DNA of 64,000 bases from positions 34,184,594-34,248,593 of the forward strand of contig OZ024823.1 of the NCBI GenBank assembly GCA_964016985.1, in the 5' to 3' direction. Made by a program: the position numbers and the translations under genes. A model generated the notes under the pieces. The model was not told the origin of the DNA. It did not search any database and saw only the letters and a list, made by a program, of their open reading frames with translations. This DNA comes from Anodontia alba. Its lineage: Eukaryota > Mollusca > Bivalvia > Lucinida > Lucinidae. Every line of letters begins with the position of its first letter. The stretch's first letter is position 1. This document shows positions 53,405 through 63,395 of the stretch, piece after piece.

Positions 53405-53618
53405 TTAACCCTTAAACTGCCAATCACAACAATTATCGTCTGCTTTGTCATCTTTTTGTGATTTTAAAAGTCATTTTTGCAAACAGTGTGGACCCAAATC
53501 AGACTGCTCCTCAAGGTTTGCCTGTATGCAAAAATAGGTATGAAAGTTTGCAAGAATATTCAGCAGATGACATAAACAGATGATGTTTTCAGGTGCAGGT
53601 TTTCTTGGCATTTTAACT
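53405..53618. mobile_element. TTAA MITE family H2e, one hairpin arm deleted
   Basis: TTAACCCTTAAACTGCCAAT to TTTCTTGGCATTTTAA; the core keeps AGACTGCTCCTCAAG only. Confidence 0.7.
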
Positions 53619-53825
53619 CTAGTCCTGCTGAATAAATTAAGATGCCAAGCCCACTTCTAATTTTCAGCCAATCAGATTACTTGATCTGGATTGTTGCTAT
53701 AGATTCACATACTTAATGGCAAACAGTGCAGATCCAGATCAGTTGGCTTCTTCAGAAGCCAACTGATCTGGATCTACACTGTTTGCAAAGGCAGGGTATA
53801 TCCGGGTTCAGCAGGACAAGGGTTA
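53616..53825 (+). mobile_element. piggyBac-like TTAA MITE, family H2a
   Basis: TTAACTCTAGTCCTGCTGAA to TTCAGCAGGACAAGGG plus TTAA; shares its left TTAA with the neighbouring H2e element. Confidence 0.9.
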
Positions 53826-53834
53826 AGGTTTAAA

Positions 53835-54005
53835 CCAAAAAGTAATGATATTCTTATTTCTCCATGAAAACATGTTTTGGGTGTTAATTAAGAATGCCTT
53901 TCTGCTCACAGCACTTCTTATGACTTATTGAGTACTTGGAATGTATGTTTTCCTAAGAACTAAGAAAACATATTACTTGATACGCCCCTCTTAATTAGAG
54001 CTATT
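53835..54005. mobile_element. MITE family H1, decayed
   Basis: CTTATTTCTCCATGAAAACA left arm; outer right end ACGCCCCTCTTAATTAGAGC. Confidence 0.65.
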
Positions 54006-54125
54006 TACAGATAGTTCGACTTAAGTTATGAATCTGCCTTGGCATCTGTGCAAACTGATTTGGAATTCACTGTAAATGTATGATATAAAGACCATTTCTC
54101 ATGTTGTGGATTATTATTTTCTCAG

Positions 54126-54263
54126 ATGAGTATAGAGGAGAGATTGAGTGCCATCAGTGTTGACCAACCTAGTGCCTCATCAACTACTCAGCCACCAAAA
54201 GCTGACACTCTTGCAAGATTGTTGACACAGGGACTGCAGAGTCATGATGGGCGAATATTAAAT
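54126..54263 (+). CDS. WDR43: WDR43 exon 11 (residues 416-461)
   Basis: Acceptor TTTTCTCAG ends at 54125. Encodes MSIEERLSAISVD, a conserved short motif, and LARLLTQGLQSHDGRILN, the first helix of the Utp12 domain. Donor GTAAGG at 54264. Confidence 0.95.
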
Positions 54264-54292
54264 GTAAGGCATATACTTTCATAGGGCCATAT

Positions 54293-54597
54293 AAGGCCGC
54301 ATTGTTGGCTCAGTTGAATGCGCATCCAGCTGGTGATCAGGAGGTTGGGGGGTTTGACTCCTCCGAGTCGGCAACATTTTTTCCTGGAGATTGATCATGA
54401 AATATTTTCTATGGTCATTCTCTCCCTTCTCTTGATTCAAGAAGGGCATTTGTCAGTTTCTGATGAAAGAATGTGCACAACACTGGTTAATAGCTTAGAG
54501 AACTCAGTCTGCCCAATAAAATCTTAGGTAAACTGACCTTGCTTGACATGACCCCATTGGGTTGACTAGGTAGTAAAACCTCAACACAAACAAATCC
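54293..54597 (+). mobile_element. SINE family A, about 30 bp after exon 11
   Basis: Head TTGGCTCAGTTGAATGCG and GGGGTTTGACTCC; tail CCTCAACACAAACAAA. Confidence 0.9.
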
Positions 54598-54619
54598 AGG
54601 TAAGGCATTTTTTTCATCA

Positions 54620-54785
54620 AAAAATTAGTGATATTTTTTTTATTCTCCATGAAACCATATGTTGTGCTACTCATTAGAAGTGCCTCACGGAGGTGCTTTT
54701 AATGAGTACCTACAACATAAGTTTTTATGGAGAAAAAAGAAAAATATCATGTGGATATCCCCTCTTATATGGAGCTACCTGTATG
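54620..54785. mobile_element. MITE family H1
   Basis: TCTCCATGAAACCATATGTT / AACATAAGTTTTTATGGAGA; outer end ATCCCCTCTTATATGGAGCT. Confidence 0.8.
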
Positions 54786-54804
54786 TACTTTAGTGCATAG
54801 CCTG

Positions 54805-54930
54805 CTAAGAATTTTTTTTTTTTTTTTTCTCAGAAAACAGACATTTCATGCAAATTGTAATTTGCATGAAATGTTAGAGTGATGTGCATGTTGTGTGCGT
54901 ATGTGCATGTGTGTATGCATGCATGCGTGC
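54805..54930. mobile_element. MITE H3 core, then TG/ATGC microsatellite
   Basis: GACATTTCATGCAAATTG directly meets TAATTTGCATGAAATG; a TGTGCATG-rich tract follows to 54930. Confidence 0.65.
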
Positions 54931-55404
54931 AAATCATTTTGTCCACTCATCCTTTGGGCTGTATTCAGTGAATGCTTTGTTTTTTAGCATGTCCTGTTCC
55001 CAGATTCTCTATCATATTTACCATAAATATTGGGACACCTTAACTACTTTAATACCATACATGCACTTCTGAAATTTGAACCTGTTTAGAAAACAGGTTT
55101 GATGAGTGGTAAAGTGTGCAGATCCTCATCAGACACCACTTTTCTGCTGCTTCTGAGCTAGGTATACATGTTCAGGCCTTTGCCCTTTTCCAGATAGATA
55201 AGAGTAAATAAATTAAATTTGTGTATGGAGGTTTTGATCAAGTACTGAAAATGCCTGCAAGAGTGAGCAGCAGGATTTACAAAACTGCTGTTTTACAAAA
55301 AAAAAAAAAAGATGTGCTGACTTGCTTTTGTGTTTAATCATCAGAATTGTTTATGTGTCCTGACAAAAGAGTTATGTGTAAATAATACATCATCATTCAT
55401 TTCA

Positions 55405-55580
55405 TAGGTCCTGATAATAGGATAACAGGAGTATCTGGACAAATATTTTTTTTATTATTTTTCCACCAAATATGCATAGTGGCTACTCAGTAAAAGTGCA
55501 ACAAAGTATTTCTTAGGAGGATACAACAAAGTACTTCTTATGGAGAACCAAGAGGTATAAGAAATAAGAAAAAAATCAAT
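55405..55580. mobile_element. MITE family H1, decayed
   Basis: AGTGGCTACTCAGTAAAAGT with a partly duplicated 'ACAAAGTATTTCTTA' right arm. Confidence 0.55.
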
Positions 55581-55803
55581 ATGGTAAATGTCCTAAACAT
55601 TCAAACACTTAATTCCTTACTTTTTTGGCCTAAATTTTGCTTGTTATGCAGTTGTTTCTAAAAATACATAGTGGAATAACAAACAGTGTAGACCCAGATC
55701 AGACTACTCCTGCAGGAGCAGTCTGATCTGGGTCTGCACTGTTTGCTTATGCCATTTTGTCAGACATTTTGGTGTTCGAAATTTTACGACATTTACCATA
55801 CAA
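55579..55803. mobile_element. MITE family H2b, full length
   Basis: GGTAAATGTCCTAAACATTC and AATTTTACGACATTTACC; hairpin arms GATCAGACTACTCCT / AGGAGCAGTCTGATC. Confidence 0.88.
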
Positions 55804-55888
55804 TTTGTTGACAAAGCTCCCTCTTATCTTGAGCTGTAAATCTTCTGAATTTGTCTTCAAAAATACTAAAAATGAACTGAGATTGCTT

Positions 55889-55910
55889 CATATATATATA
55901 TATATATATG
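55889..55910 (+). repeat. (TA)n microsatellite
   Basis: Eleven or so AT dinucleotides. Confidence 0.95.
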
Positions 55911-56020
55911 TTTTGCTTTTGTTTTTTTTCATTGAAAATTAGTCTTTGACTAATAAGAAAATAAGAAATTCCATAAGTGAACAGTGGTTACTTTAATCAG
56001 ACACCATTTCCTTATTTCAG

Positions 56021-56139
56021 AATGTGCTTCAGAATAGGAACAATACCTTAATAAAGAATACAGTAAAGAAGTTACCTGTTCAAATGATTATACCGTTAAT
56101 ACAAGTTTTAACAAAACGAATGCATGGTCATGCTCAGAG
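56021..56139 (+). CDS. WDR43: WDR43 exon 12 (residues 462-501)
   Basis: Acceptor CTTATTTCAG ends at 56020. Encodes NVLQNRNNTLIKNTVKKLP and MIIPLIQVLTKRMHGH, the core helices of the Utp12 domain. Donor GTAAGT at 56140 splits Ser501. Confidence 0.95.
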
Positions 56140-56344
56140 GTAAGTTTGTATGTAGAGGTTAATACACTCCTGAGTCTAAAATACAGATTAGCAATTAGTT
56201 TGTTTATAAGATTTGCTGGTCACAAGGGAAATACTTCCTGTAGTTTAAACTTGATACATATTAACTTATATATTACATATCATAAATATCTTTTTCTTCA
56301 GATTCTGTTTTATACTCTTATGTTTTGAAATGATGTCAGTAAAT

Positions 56345-56582
56345 GCTGCCGCATTACCGTATTTACCATATGTATTCGGACAGACAGGCCTGAGCAAACA
56401 GTATAGACCCAGATGAGATGCCGCAGAACGCGGCGTCTCATCTGGGTCCACACTGTTTGCCACTCATTCAGCAATTTTTAGACACAACATCGGGTAGTGA
56501 ATTGTACTGGTTCAAATTTTGGAACATAAATATTATACGGTAAGGAGTTGAGGTGTCCGAATACTTAGGGTAAATACGGTAC
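56345..56582. mobile_element. MITE family H2c
   Basis: ATTACCGTATTTACCATATG with TATTCGGA faces TCCGAATACTTAGGG with TAAATACGGTA. Core GAGATGCCGCAGAACGCGGCGTCTC. Confidence 0.88.
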
Positions 56583-56599
56583 ATCATTTACATGCTTGA

Positions 56600-57388
56600 T
56601 AATGTTCTAAAGGAAATATTTTCTCCAAGAAATTGTAAATTGTATTTCCTGCAGAAATTACTAAAAATAGCTTCAGATATGTATTATACTACTTCTGTAT
56701 AGTCATGGTAAGGTGATATTCCAGTGCTGTTGTCAGGACTATTGTTTGTCCCTTTATATCCTCTGTTCACATTCAATTTTGTAATGACAGACTTCACTCA
56801 TTCTTCTGTGTTGCAGTATTGAATGTAATAAGATTCAGATCCTCTGAACCTCAATCCAGTGTATATGTAGCTACAGATAAGGAGCTTTTTTTCAGTGAAA
56901 ATAATGTATAGAGGATCTTACATGAGTGGTCATTTAATATGAAATTTATGAAACGAGTTTGGGTAATTTCGGTATTTTGCGAGCCTTGGCTCGCAAAATA
57001 CCGCCACGAATGTAAGATTCTGTTTATCAGATTGCTCTTCCGATGACAAAAATGCACAAAATATATTAAGATAACGTCTTTCCATAGTTAAGCAGAACAA
57101 TTCACTACTAAGGATTCAATAGTACTACGCAACAAAAATAGTTTGCATATTATTTGATAAGTACCGAAAATAACTAGAAACAAGAAAATATGCCATTTAT
57201 TACTTCGTTAAACTGTAGGAAATGATGATTTTTATTTGAGCTAATGAATACTTCATTTGAATAAATCAATTCAAAACTAAATATTCCATTGAACAATGTC
57301 ATGCAGTGAGTCAATACGTCACTGAGAATCAGTAGGGAAATCCCCCACAGTCAGCTGTCATATTTAAAGGTCATTGACCTTGATCAAT
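56600..57388. other. No gene; short palindrome near 56980
   Basis: TTTTGCGAGCC / GGCTCGCAAAA at 56976-56998 forms a perfect hairpin. Flanks AATATGAAATTTATGAAACG are unassigned. Confidence 0.5.
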
Positions 57389-57402
57389 ACAGTTTATATG
57401 GT

Positions 57403-57546
57403 TTCTGGCGAAAGAATGTGCACAATACTGGTTAACCGCTTAGAGGACTAAGCTTGCCCAGTAAACGTGTGGTTAGGTAAACTGACCGCGCTCGACATGA
57501 CCCCATTGGGTTGACTGGGCCGTAAAACCTCAACATAAACAAACAA
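57403..57546 (+). mobile_element. SINE family A, 5'-truncated with 14-bp target duplication
   Basis: ACAGTTTATATGGT at 57389-57402 and 57547-57560 flank a copy that begins at TTCTGGCGAAAG and runs to (AAAC)n. Confidence 0.96.
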
Positions 57547-57560
57547 ACAGTTTATATGGT

Positions 57561-57893
57561 GGTTGACACACTCAAGTAAATGACAGATATTCAAGGATGT
57601 AAAACGTTTTAACTGTAGCTTGGATTTTAATTTGACACATTTATTGACTGTCAGTCATGTTATCTTCCAATGTTTTTTTGGAGGAGGTGAACATTTTTCA
57701 TTGACTGTTTGACAATATTGAAAGTGCCCCGAAAGATCGAATTTAAACCACCATGAATATTTCTGGTAGCCGTATTATTCACACTATGATTGTGTTGTGT
57801 CTTCCATTTCCATCGATATGAACTTTATTGTTCGTCTCAAAACTAAAGGCAGGATCTGTTTTAAAAGTTAAAGTTGTACAATCGGCGAATGCG
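57561..57893. other. No feature recognised
   Basis: Intron 12 sequence without arms or frames. Confidence 0.45.
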
Positions 57894-57895
57894 AT

Positions 57896-58205
57896 GGCCG
57901 GCCTGGGTGGCTCAGTTGGATGCGCCGTCCGACTGGAGATCAGGAGGTCGCGGGTTCAACCCCCGCCGAGGTCAGCAACATTCTTTCGTGGAGATTGATC
58001 ATGAAATATTTTCTACGGTCATTCTCTCCCTTCCGCTGATTCAAGAAGGGCAGTTGTCAGTTTCTGGTGAAGGAATGTGCACAATACTGGTTAACCGCTT
58101 AGAGGACTAAGCCTGCCCAGTAAAAGTGTGGCTAGGTAAACTGACCGCGCTCAACATGACCCCACTGTGTTGACTGGGCCGTAAAACCTCAACACAAACA
58201 AATCA
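57896..58205 (+). mobile_element. SINE family A, full length
   Basis: GGCCGGCCTGGGTGGCTCAG head to CAACACAAACAAATCAAC. Close in sequence to the 52534 copy; no clear target duplication found. Confidence 0.93.
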
Positions 58206-58482
58206 ACAAGCAGAGTAATACGAATATTAATGAAGGTAATTAGGCTAACCAATGGGAAGTCTTGCAGGTGTTATTGCACGTGTGGTTATATGATTTTTAT
58301 GACATGGGTTATTTCACTGAATAACTTGACAGTCATGTGATAAATATATATACCTGTTAACCCCATTTAAAAAGTTCAAACCAGTTTTGCTTTTTATAAC
58401 AAATTTAATTGTGTAATACACTTATAATAATGGTTCCAGTATAATAGGTGTGATTTATGTTAAGAAATATTTCTCTTTGCAG

Positions 58483-58546
58483 TGGTAGTACACAGTTATT
58501 GTGGATAAAAATGGTGCTCACAGTACACACTTCCTACTTGATGACA
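58483..58546 (+). CDS. WDR43: WDR43 exon 13 (residues 501-522)
   Basis: A 64-nt exon: LLWIKMVLTVHTSYLMT, matching the conserved 'W-K-VLTVH-SYL' helix. Acceptor CTCTTTGCAG ends at 58482; donor GTAAGT at 58547, phase 0. Confidence 0.94.
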
Positions 58547-58569
58547 GTAAGTACCATGTTTTACCTAAA

Positions 58570-58765
58570 TTGGTGAACTTACTAAGGAGTATTTGATGAT
58601 AATTCTTGGATAATTTTTTCTCCTTAAAACATAGGTTGTGGGGAACTCATGTAAAGCATATAGCCAAGGTGCTTCTAATGAGTACCCACAACATATGTTT
58701 TAAAGGAGAAAATTCTCCCAGAATTATTATAAGATACTCCTACTTAACAAGTCCTCTGCCAAAAT
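58570..58765. mobile_element. MITE family H1c
   Basis: TTACTAAGGAGTATTTGATG and GATACTCCTACTTAACAAGT ends; arms CTCCTTAAAACATAGGTTG / CAACATATGTTTTAAAGGAG. Confidence 0.85.
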
Positions 58766-58919
58766 CTTCTGACAGACAGACAGGTCTTTATTAAGAATAT
58801 ACATGTAGACATGTAGCATTTTTTTAACACATTAGGTTGTCAGATGGACAAGTTCAGACTTTAGGATCTACATTGTACGAATATTTAGAGAAATTTTGGT
58901 ACTCTTGTGTACATTTGTC

Positions 58920-58975
58920 ATTACTGATGAAAGTATGTGCACAAGTACACTTAGATGACTAAGCCTGCCCAAATT
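58920..58975 (+). mobile_element. SINE family A, short relic
   Basis: GATGAAAGTATGTGCACAAG to GACTAAGCCTGCCC. Confidence 0.6.
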
Positions 58976-59097
58976 ATCATCATGAAAACATCAACAGCCG
59001 AGGTCAGCCTGTCTGTCTGCATGCTTTTACAGAACCGACGCATACTGTAGAATGTGACAGTGAAAGGCATAGGCCCTGACAGAATCGTCGGATAGTT

Positions 59098-60740
59098 CTT
59101 AACCTTCTCACTCTCTTGGCAAATTCAGCAGATGACAAATTGATGATACTTCTCTTATTTTTCTCAAAACATAGACTGACATTTCAAGCAAATTATCTCC
59201 TGTGGAGATAATTTGCATGAAATGTCAGTGTCTATTTTCTGGAAAAATAATAAAAAAAATATATATATATATTTCAGAATACAGTTGACTCTCGTTATCT
59301 CGACCCCTCTTATCTCGATCCTATCACTTATGTCGAACTGATTTCTAAGTCCCGATTATTTTCCCTATGTATTTATTGTATTTCAGCTTCGCGTATGTCG
59401 AACTACTTTTATGTCGACACTTCGGCTATCTCGTCCATCATTTTCAGTCCCTGAATATATTTTTCACAGTTTTTACTACCGCGTATCTCGAACTCGGACC
59501 ATGACGAAGGAAAAAAAAAATGTAAGATGCGGCGCCGCCGGTCTCACAGTTAATGAAAATCATAATAGGCCATTGATAAATAAATCAATATTATAATTTC
59601 CCCTTTGTCCATGTAATTACAAACAACACAAACAATGTCTAAAATCCGTAATTATGAAATCACGTGCGTGTCGAGTCGGGTTTGACACGCGGCGCTCAAC
59701 ACCGTCTCGTGTCATTGATTTGTAAGATAAAAAGCGGCCCAGAATAGTGTTATGGAAGATTAATCAACGAAGTTTCTTTAATTTATTGTTCAGATATGCT
59801 CTTCACTATTGAGTACTATCCGTGTGAATGATAAAGCGTCTTCAAGAAAAGTCAGTGCGCGACAGGTTCCGACTCAGATCAGCCTGTATTGATCAGGCTA
59901 GCTAAGTCTGAATCTTCGCTTGTTACTGTTTGGTCAGGCGGTGCTCTTTGGTAAGCCCAGATAAGGCTCATGCGTATAATGGAAAAATCGTGAGCGTGCA
60001 GGCTGATCCGAGTCTTTGATAGTCGCACAGTCTCAAGTTCTAATAGGAGTTGTCGTGCACGGCCTCAAATAGACGAATCACACGTGGGTACCGATGTTAA
60101 CCCTTCCGACCCTGTAGACTGGTACGGATACCCGCACAAACAGTGTAAGTCCAGATGAGACGGTTCATAACGAGCTTTCTCTACAGGATCTACAGTTTGC
60201 CGCGCTGAGATGATTCGTTTATGCCAGGGGAGATAATCCAAACTAGCTTACAGCTGCCGCTTAACATTGTAGCGTTTTATGCAAAAGCGGAAACCAGTCA
60301 ACTCTTTATCGAGTCGTCTATGCGAAGGGAGCTAATCCAAACCAGTTCATAACGTATAGCTAACACAACCCGGAAACCAGTAATTTATTTCTAGCTCATA
60401 TGGAAATCCAAATTTGCAGGAGTATTAAAAGACAACAAGAGACGTTTGAAATTTATTATTAATAACATTTATTGATGATATTATTTCAAGAAAACCATTG
60501 CATCTCCTAAAACAAACAGTAACAATGCAAACTGAAGTATGCGTGAATTATTTAAATTGCCATATACATGTGCCTTCCAAGCACGTTTTGGCGAACAGAG
60601 AGGCGAACAGTCGTCATACCTATGACGTCACAATTTGGTTGTCTCGAACTACTGATAACTCGAACATTTTTATCAGGTCCCGTGAAGTTCGAGATAACGA
60701 GAGTCGACTGTATCATCTGCTGAACTTTTTACATCACAAA
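59098..60740. mobile_element. MITE family H3 split by a pogo-like element
   Basis: CTTAACCTTCTCACTCTCTT left end and perfect core GACATTTCAAGCAAATTATC / GATAATTTGCATGAAATGTC at 59180-59226. The right end ATCTGCTGAACTTTTTAC resumes at 60713. Confidence 0.88.
59282..60710. mobile_element. pogo/Tigger-like element, 1.4 kb
   Basis: CAGTTGACTCTCGTTATCTC at the left and, inward from the right, CAGTCGACTCTCGTTATCTC. TA duplicated at 59280-59281 and 60711-60712. Inside are repeats of 'TATCTCGAAC' and 'ATGTCGAACT'. No transposase frame is seen, so it is non-autonomous. Confidence 0.88.
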
Positions 60741-60759
60741 AAACATATCTATATGATAT

Positions 60760-61015
60760 TGACCCCCCTTAAACCCCACTTTGATATAGTTAAACTGGGG
60801 TTTACAGAGGTATACATTATTTTTTCTTATTTCTGCTCAAAAACATAGATTGTGGGTACTCATTAGAACTGCCTATGTGAGATGGCTCTAATGAGTACCC
60901 ACAATCTGTGTTTTGAGCAGAAATATGAAAAATATCAGAATTTTTATCTGAAGCAGTTTTTGGTGGTGAAATTTTCAATATATTTGAATACCGGTAGGCA
61001 TGTTTTCGTAATGAC
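60760..61015. mobile_element. MITE family H1b
   Basis: CCCCCTTAAACCCCACTTTG outer; TCTGCTCAAAAACATAGATT / CAATCTGTGTTTTGAGCAG arms. Reverse of 18775-19015. Confidence 0.88.
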
Positions 61016-61063
61016 CCTGCATGCAAAGGATTGATTAAAATCTCAACATGTTTATTTTCATAG

Positions 61064-61465
61064 CTCTAGATAAGAGGGGTATTCAGATTAATATCTCTTA
61101 CTTCTCCACAAAAATGTATGTTGTGGATATTCATTGGAATTGTGGGGTGGTTGGGTGTGGTGAAGGTGTCGTATATCTTACGTCACCGAGGCGTCCAACT
61201 GATACTAGCTTACAGTTGGGCAAGGCCTGCTATCCTTGCAGCAGGTAATGGTAAAGGGGGAATGTTTGTCTGTTTCTTCAGTTTCATTCACTTTCCTCTT
61301 TCTTCCATGTCCCTCCCTTTCATCTCTTTTACTATCTCTTTTCTCCGTTTCTCAGGGAGACAAAATGACCCACAAGGGTAGACGTGCCATTAAACACCAA
61401 CACAATCAATCAATCATTGGAATCACAGATTCCAGTGAGTAACCACAGCCATAGCAACAGATAAG
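61064..61465. mobile_element. MITE family H1 split at its centre by SINE C
   Basis: CTAGATAAGAGGGGTATTCA left end; right end TAGCAACAGATAAGG. The SINE sits at the hairpin turn. Confidence 0.8.
61141..61423 (+). mobile_element. SINE-like family C, 10-bp target duplication
   Basis: TCATTGGAAT at 61131-61140 and 61424-61433. CACCGAGGCGTCCAACTGAT head region, CACAATCAATCAA tail. Confidence 0.9.
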
Positions 61466-61640
61466 GCGCTTTTTCATCCGAAAAATGCTGATATCTTTCT
61501 TATTTCTCCACAAAAACATATGTTGTGGGTACTCATTAGAAGCGCCTTGCCGAGGCGCTTCTAATGAGTACCCACAACATATGTTTTTGTGGAGAAATAA
61601 GAAAAATATTATGTGGATACCCCCTCTTATCTGTAGCTAT
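61455..61640. mobile_element. MITE family H1, 51-bp perfect arms
   Basis: 61497-61547 is the exact reverse complement of 61553-61603 around a 5-nt loop. Outer end ACCCCCTCTTATCTGTAGCT. Being in intron 13, it is transcribed as a strong hairpin. Confidence 0.97.
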
Positions 61641-62002
61641 GACAGCTGTGATGCATTTACCTACAAGTCCTGCAACATTTTCCTGTAATTTTTTGTATGA
61701 GACTCACAATTTTCATCTTGGTGAGACCCAGGACTCAATAAAAATTAGTTTTGCTGTGGACATGATAATTTTACATCAGGACTCGCTGATCGAGGACTCT
61801 ACACATAGGCACAAAATTGTAAAATAGTCACTGCCACAGGATATGTTTTCATGGAGAAATAAAAAAATAATCAGTGAATTTTGGCACAAAAAAAAAAAAA
61901 AAACATATCCAGAACTATGATTTATTTTGATGTAGAAGTAAGAAAAAATATTACTCTGAATAGTTTGCAGATCTGGAACCCTGTGATATTTTACTATTTC
62001 AG

Positions 62003-62183
62003 TTTCCAGAAATCATTGACACATTCAGCAATTTATACCAGATGATGGATTCACGAGTTAATATGTTTGGGAAGCTTTCAAGGTTGCAAGGAAAATTAGA
62101 CCTCATGTTATCACAGATTTCAACACAGACTCAAGAAGAAGAGGAACCAGTCACACAGCAACCTTTATTACAGTATGAAGAAG
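62003..62183 (+). CDS. WDR43: WDR43 exon 14 (residues 523-582), last in window
   Basis: Acceptor TTACTATTTCAG ends at 62002. Encodes LYQMMDSRVNMFGKLSRLQG, the last Utp12 helix, then QTQEEEEPVTQQ, the start of the acidic tail. Donor GTAAGC at 62184 is in phase 1, so at least one further exon exists. None was found up to 64000. Confidence 0.94.
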
Positions 62184-62235
62184 GTAAGCAGTATTTTCAT
62201 AAGATGCTCAGGAAGTTCCTGGGTGGCTGAGTGAT

Positions 62236-62446
62236 TAGCCCTTCTCTTGCTGAACACGTCATGCCCTGTCTTAGCAAACAGTGTAGATCCAGATCAGTTG
62301 GCTTCTGAAGAAGCCAACTGATCTGGATCTGCACTGTTTGTCATTTAATATATGAATTTCAAACAAAAACCTGGATCAAGTAATCTGATTGGCTGGAAAT
62401 TAGAAGTGGGCGTGGCATCTTAATTTATTCAGCATGACAAGGTTTA
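62236..62446 (-). mobile_element. piggyBac-like MITE, family H2a
   Basis: CCCTTCTCTTGCTGAACACG to TTCAGCATGACAAGG; intact H2 hairpin at 62275-62342. Confidence 0.85.
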
Positions 62447-62574
62447 GTGCACCTGACTTCAGATCACAAGGTCTCGGGATCTAATCCAAATGGATGCAGA
62501 ATTCTGCACAAGACTGAACAGCGCTTCATTGCACAGAGCCTTTCATAAATCACACTTCCACTTTCCTGATATAA

Positions 62575-62757
62575 CTTAATCCTTGTCCTGCTGAACCCAA
62601 ATATGCAAACATTGTAGATCCAGATCAGTTTGCTGGATCTGCACTGTTTGCTATAAAGTATATGAATTTATATCAATAATCTGGATCAAGTAATCTGATT
62701 GGCTGAAAATTAGAAATGGGCATGGCATCTTAATTTCTTCAGCAGGACAAGGGTTAA
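62575..62757 (-). mobile_element. piggyBac-like TTAA MITE H2a, hairpin shortened
   Basis: CCTTGTCCTGCTGAACCCAA to TTCAGCAGGACAAGGGTTAA; half of the central stem is deleted. Confidence 0.82.
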
Positions 62758-62819
62758 AATCATGTTGAAAGGGAGGTAAAACATCAAATCATCAAGATGA
62801 TGGTCAACCACAGCACTAA

Positions 62820-63300
62820 ATAAGAAGGGTATCCATTTAAATATTTTTTTGTTGTTCTCCACCAAATTATACGTTGCGGGTATCTATTAGATGGTGGTGG
62901 TTGGGTGAGGCAGAGATGTCGTGTAGCTTACATCACCAGGGCGTCCAACTGAGATTGGCTTACTGTTGGGCAAAGCCTGCTAACATTGCAGCAGGTAAGG
63001 GGAGAGGGGGAATGTTATCATTTCTTCTGTTTCTTCCCTTTCATTCATTTTCCTCTCTCCCCTGTCCATCTCCTTCATCTCCTCTACTATCTCCTCTATC
63101 TCTCTTTTCCTTTTCTCTGGGAGACGACACAAAATGACCCACAAGGGTTGACGTGTCGTTAAACCCCAACACAATCAATCTATTAGAAGTATCTCACCAA
63201 GGGCCCGACTTTGTTTTCATGGAGAGATAGGAAAAATATCACAACTTTTTGGCTGAAAATGTGCTCTATTTAGGGCTTCATGCATAGCTCCAGATAAGGC
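62820..63300. mobile_element. MITE family H1 split by SINE C
   Basis: ACGTTGCGGGTATCTATTAG left arm; TATTAGAAGTATCTCACCAA resumes after the SINE; 'AGCTCCAGATAAGGC' outer end. Confidence 0.8.
62892..63177 (+). mobile_element. SINE-like family C, 10-bp target duplication
   Basis: ATCTATTAGA at 62882-62891 and 63178-63187. The tail is CCCCAACACAATCA. Confidence 0.9.
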
Positions 63301-63395
63301 ACATTTTTCAGCCAAAAAGTTGTGATATTTTTCTTATTTCACCACAAAGACATTTGTTGTGGGTACTCATCAACATAGGTTTTCATGGAGAATTA
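63286..63395. mobile_element. MITE family H1, centre deleted
   Basis: AGCTCCAGATAAGGCACATT to GTTTTCATGGAGAATTA with most of the stem missing. Confidence 0.65.

Larger units (their letters stand above)
18356..62183 (+). other. WDR43: WDR43 gene body, 14 coding exons, 3' end off window
   Basis: The spliced frame gives 582 complete codons plus one base. The product should be the WDR43/Utp5 subunit of the t-UTP (UTP-A) complex, which binds nascent pre-rRNA in the nucleolus, assembles the small-subunit processome and supports Pol I transcription. Order of parts: N-terminal WD40 propeller (about 1-370), linker with basic clusters TRKRKKRKSG (62-71) and KRRKRK (405-410), and a C-terminal Utp12 helical domain (about 430-560). 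Vertebrate WDR43 is about 680 residues and ends in an acidic tail. The tail is not in this window, so one or more exons lie beyond 64000. Every junction is GT/AG and phases agree at all 13 joins. Introns are 1.4-9.3 kb and repeat-filled. Confidence 0.93.

Noticed and set aside
57896..58205. Target-site duplication for this full-length SINE
   Set aside because: Flanks GGCGAATGCGAT and AATCAACAAGCAG do not match well enough to claim one.
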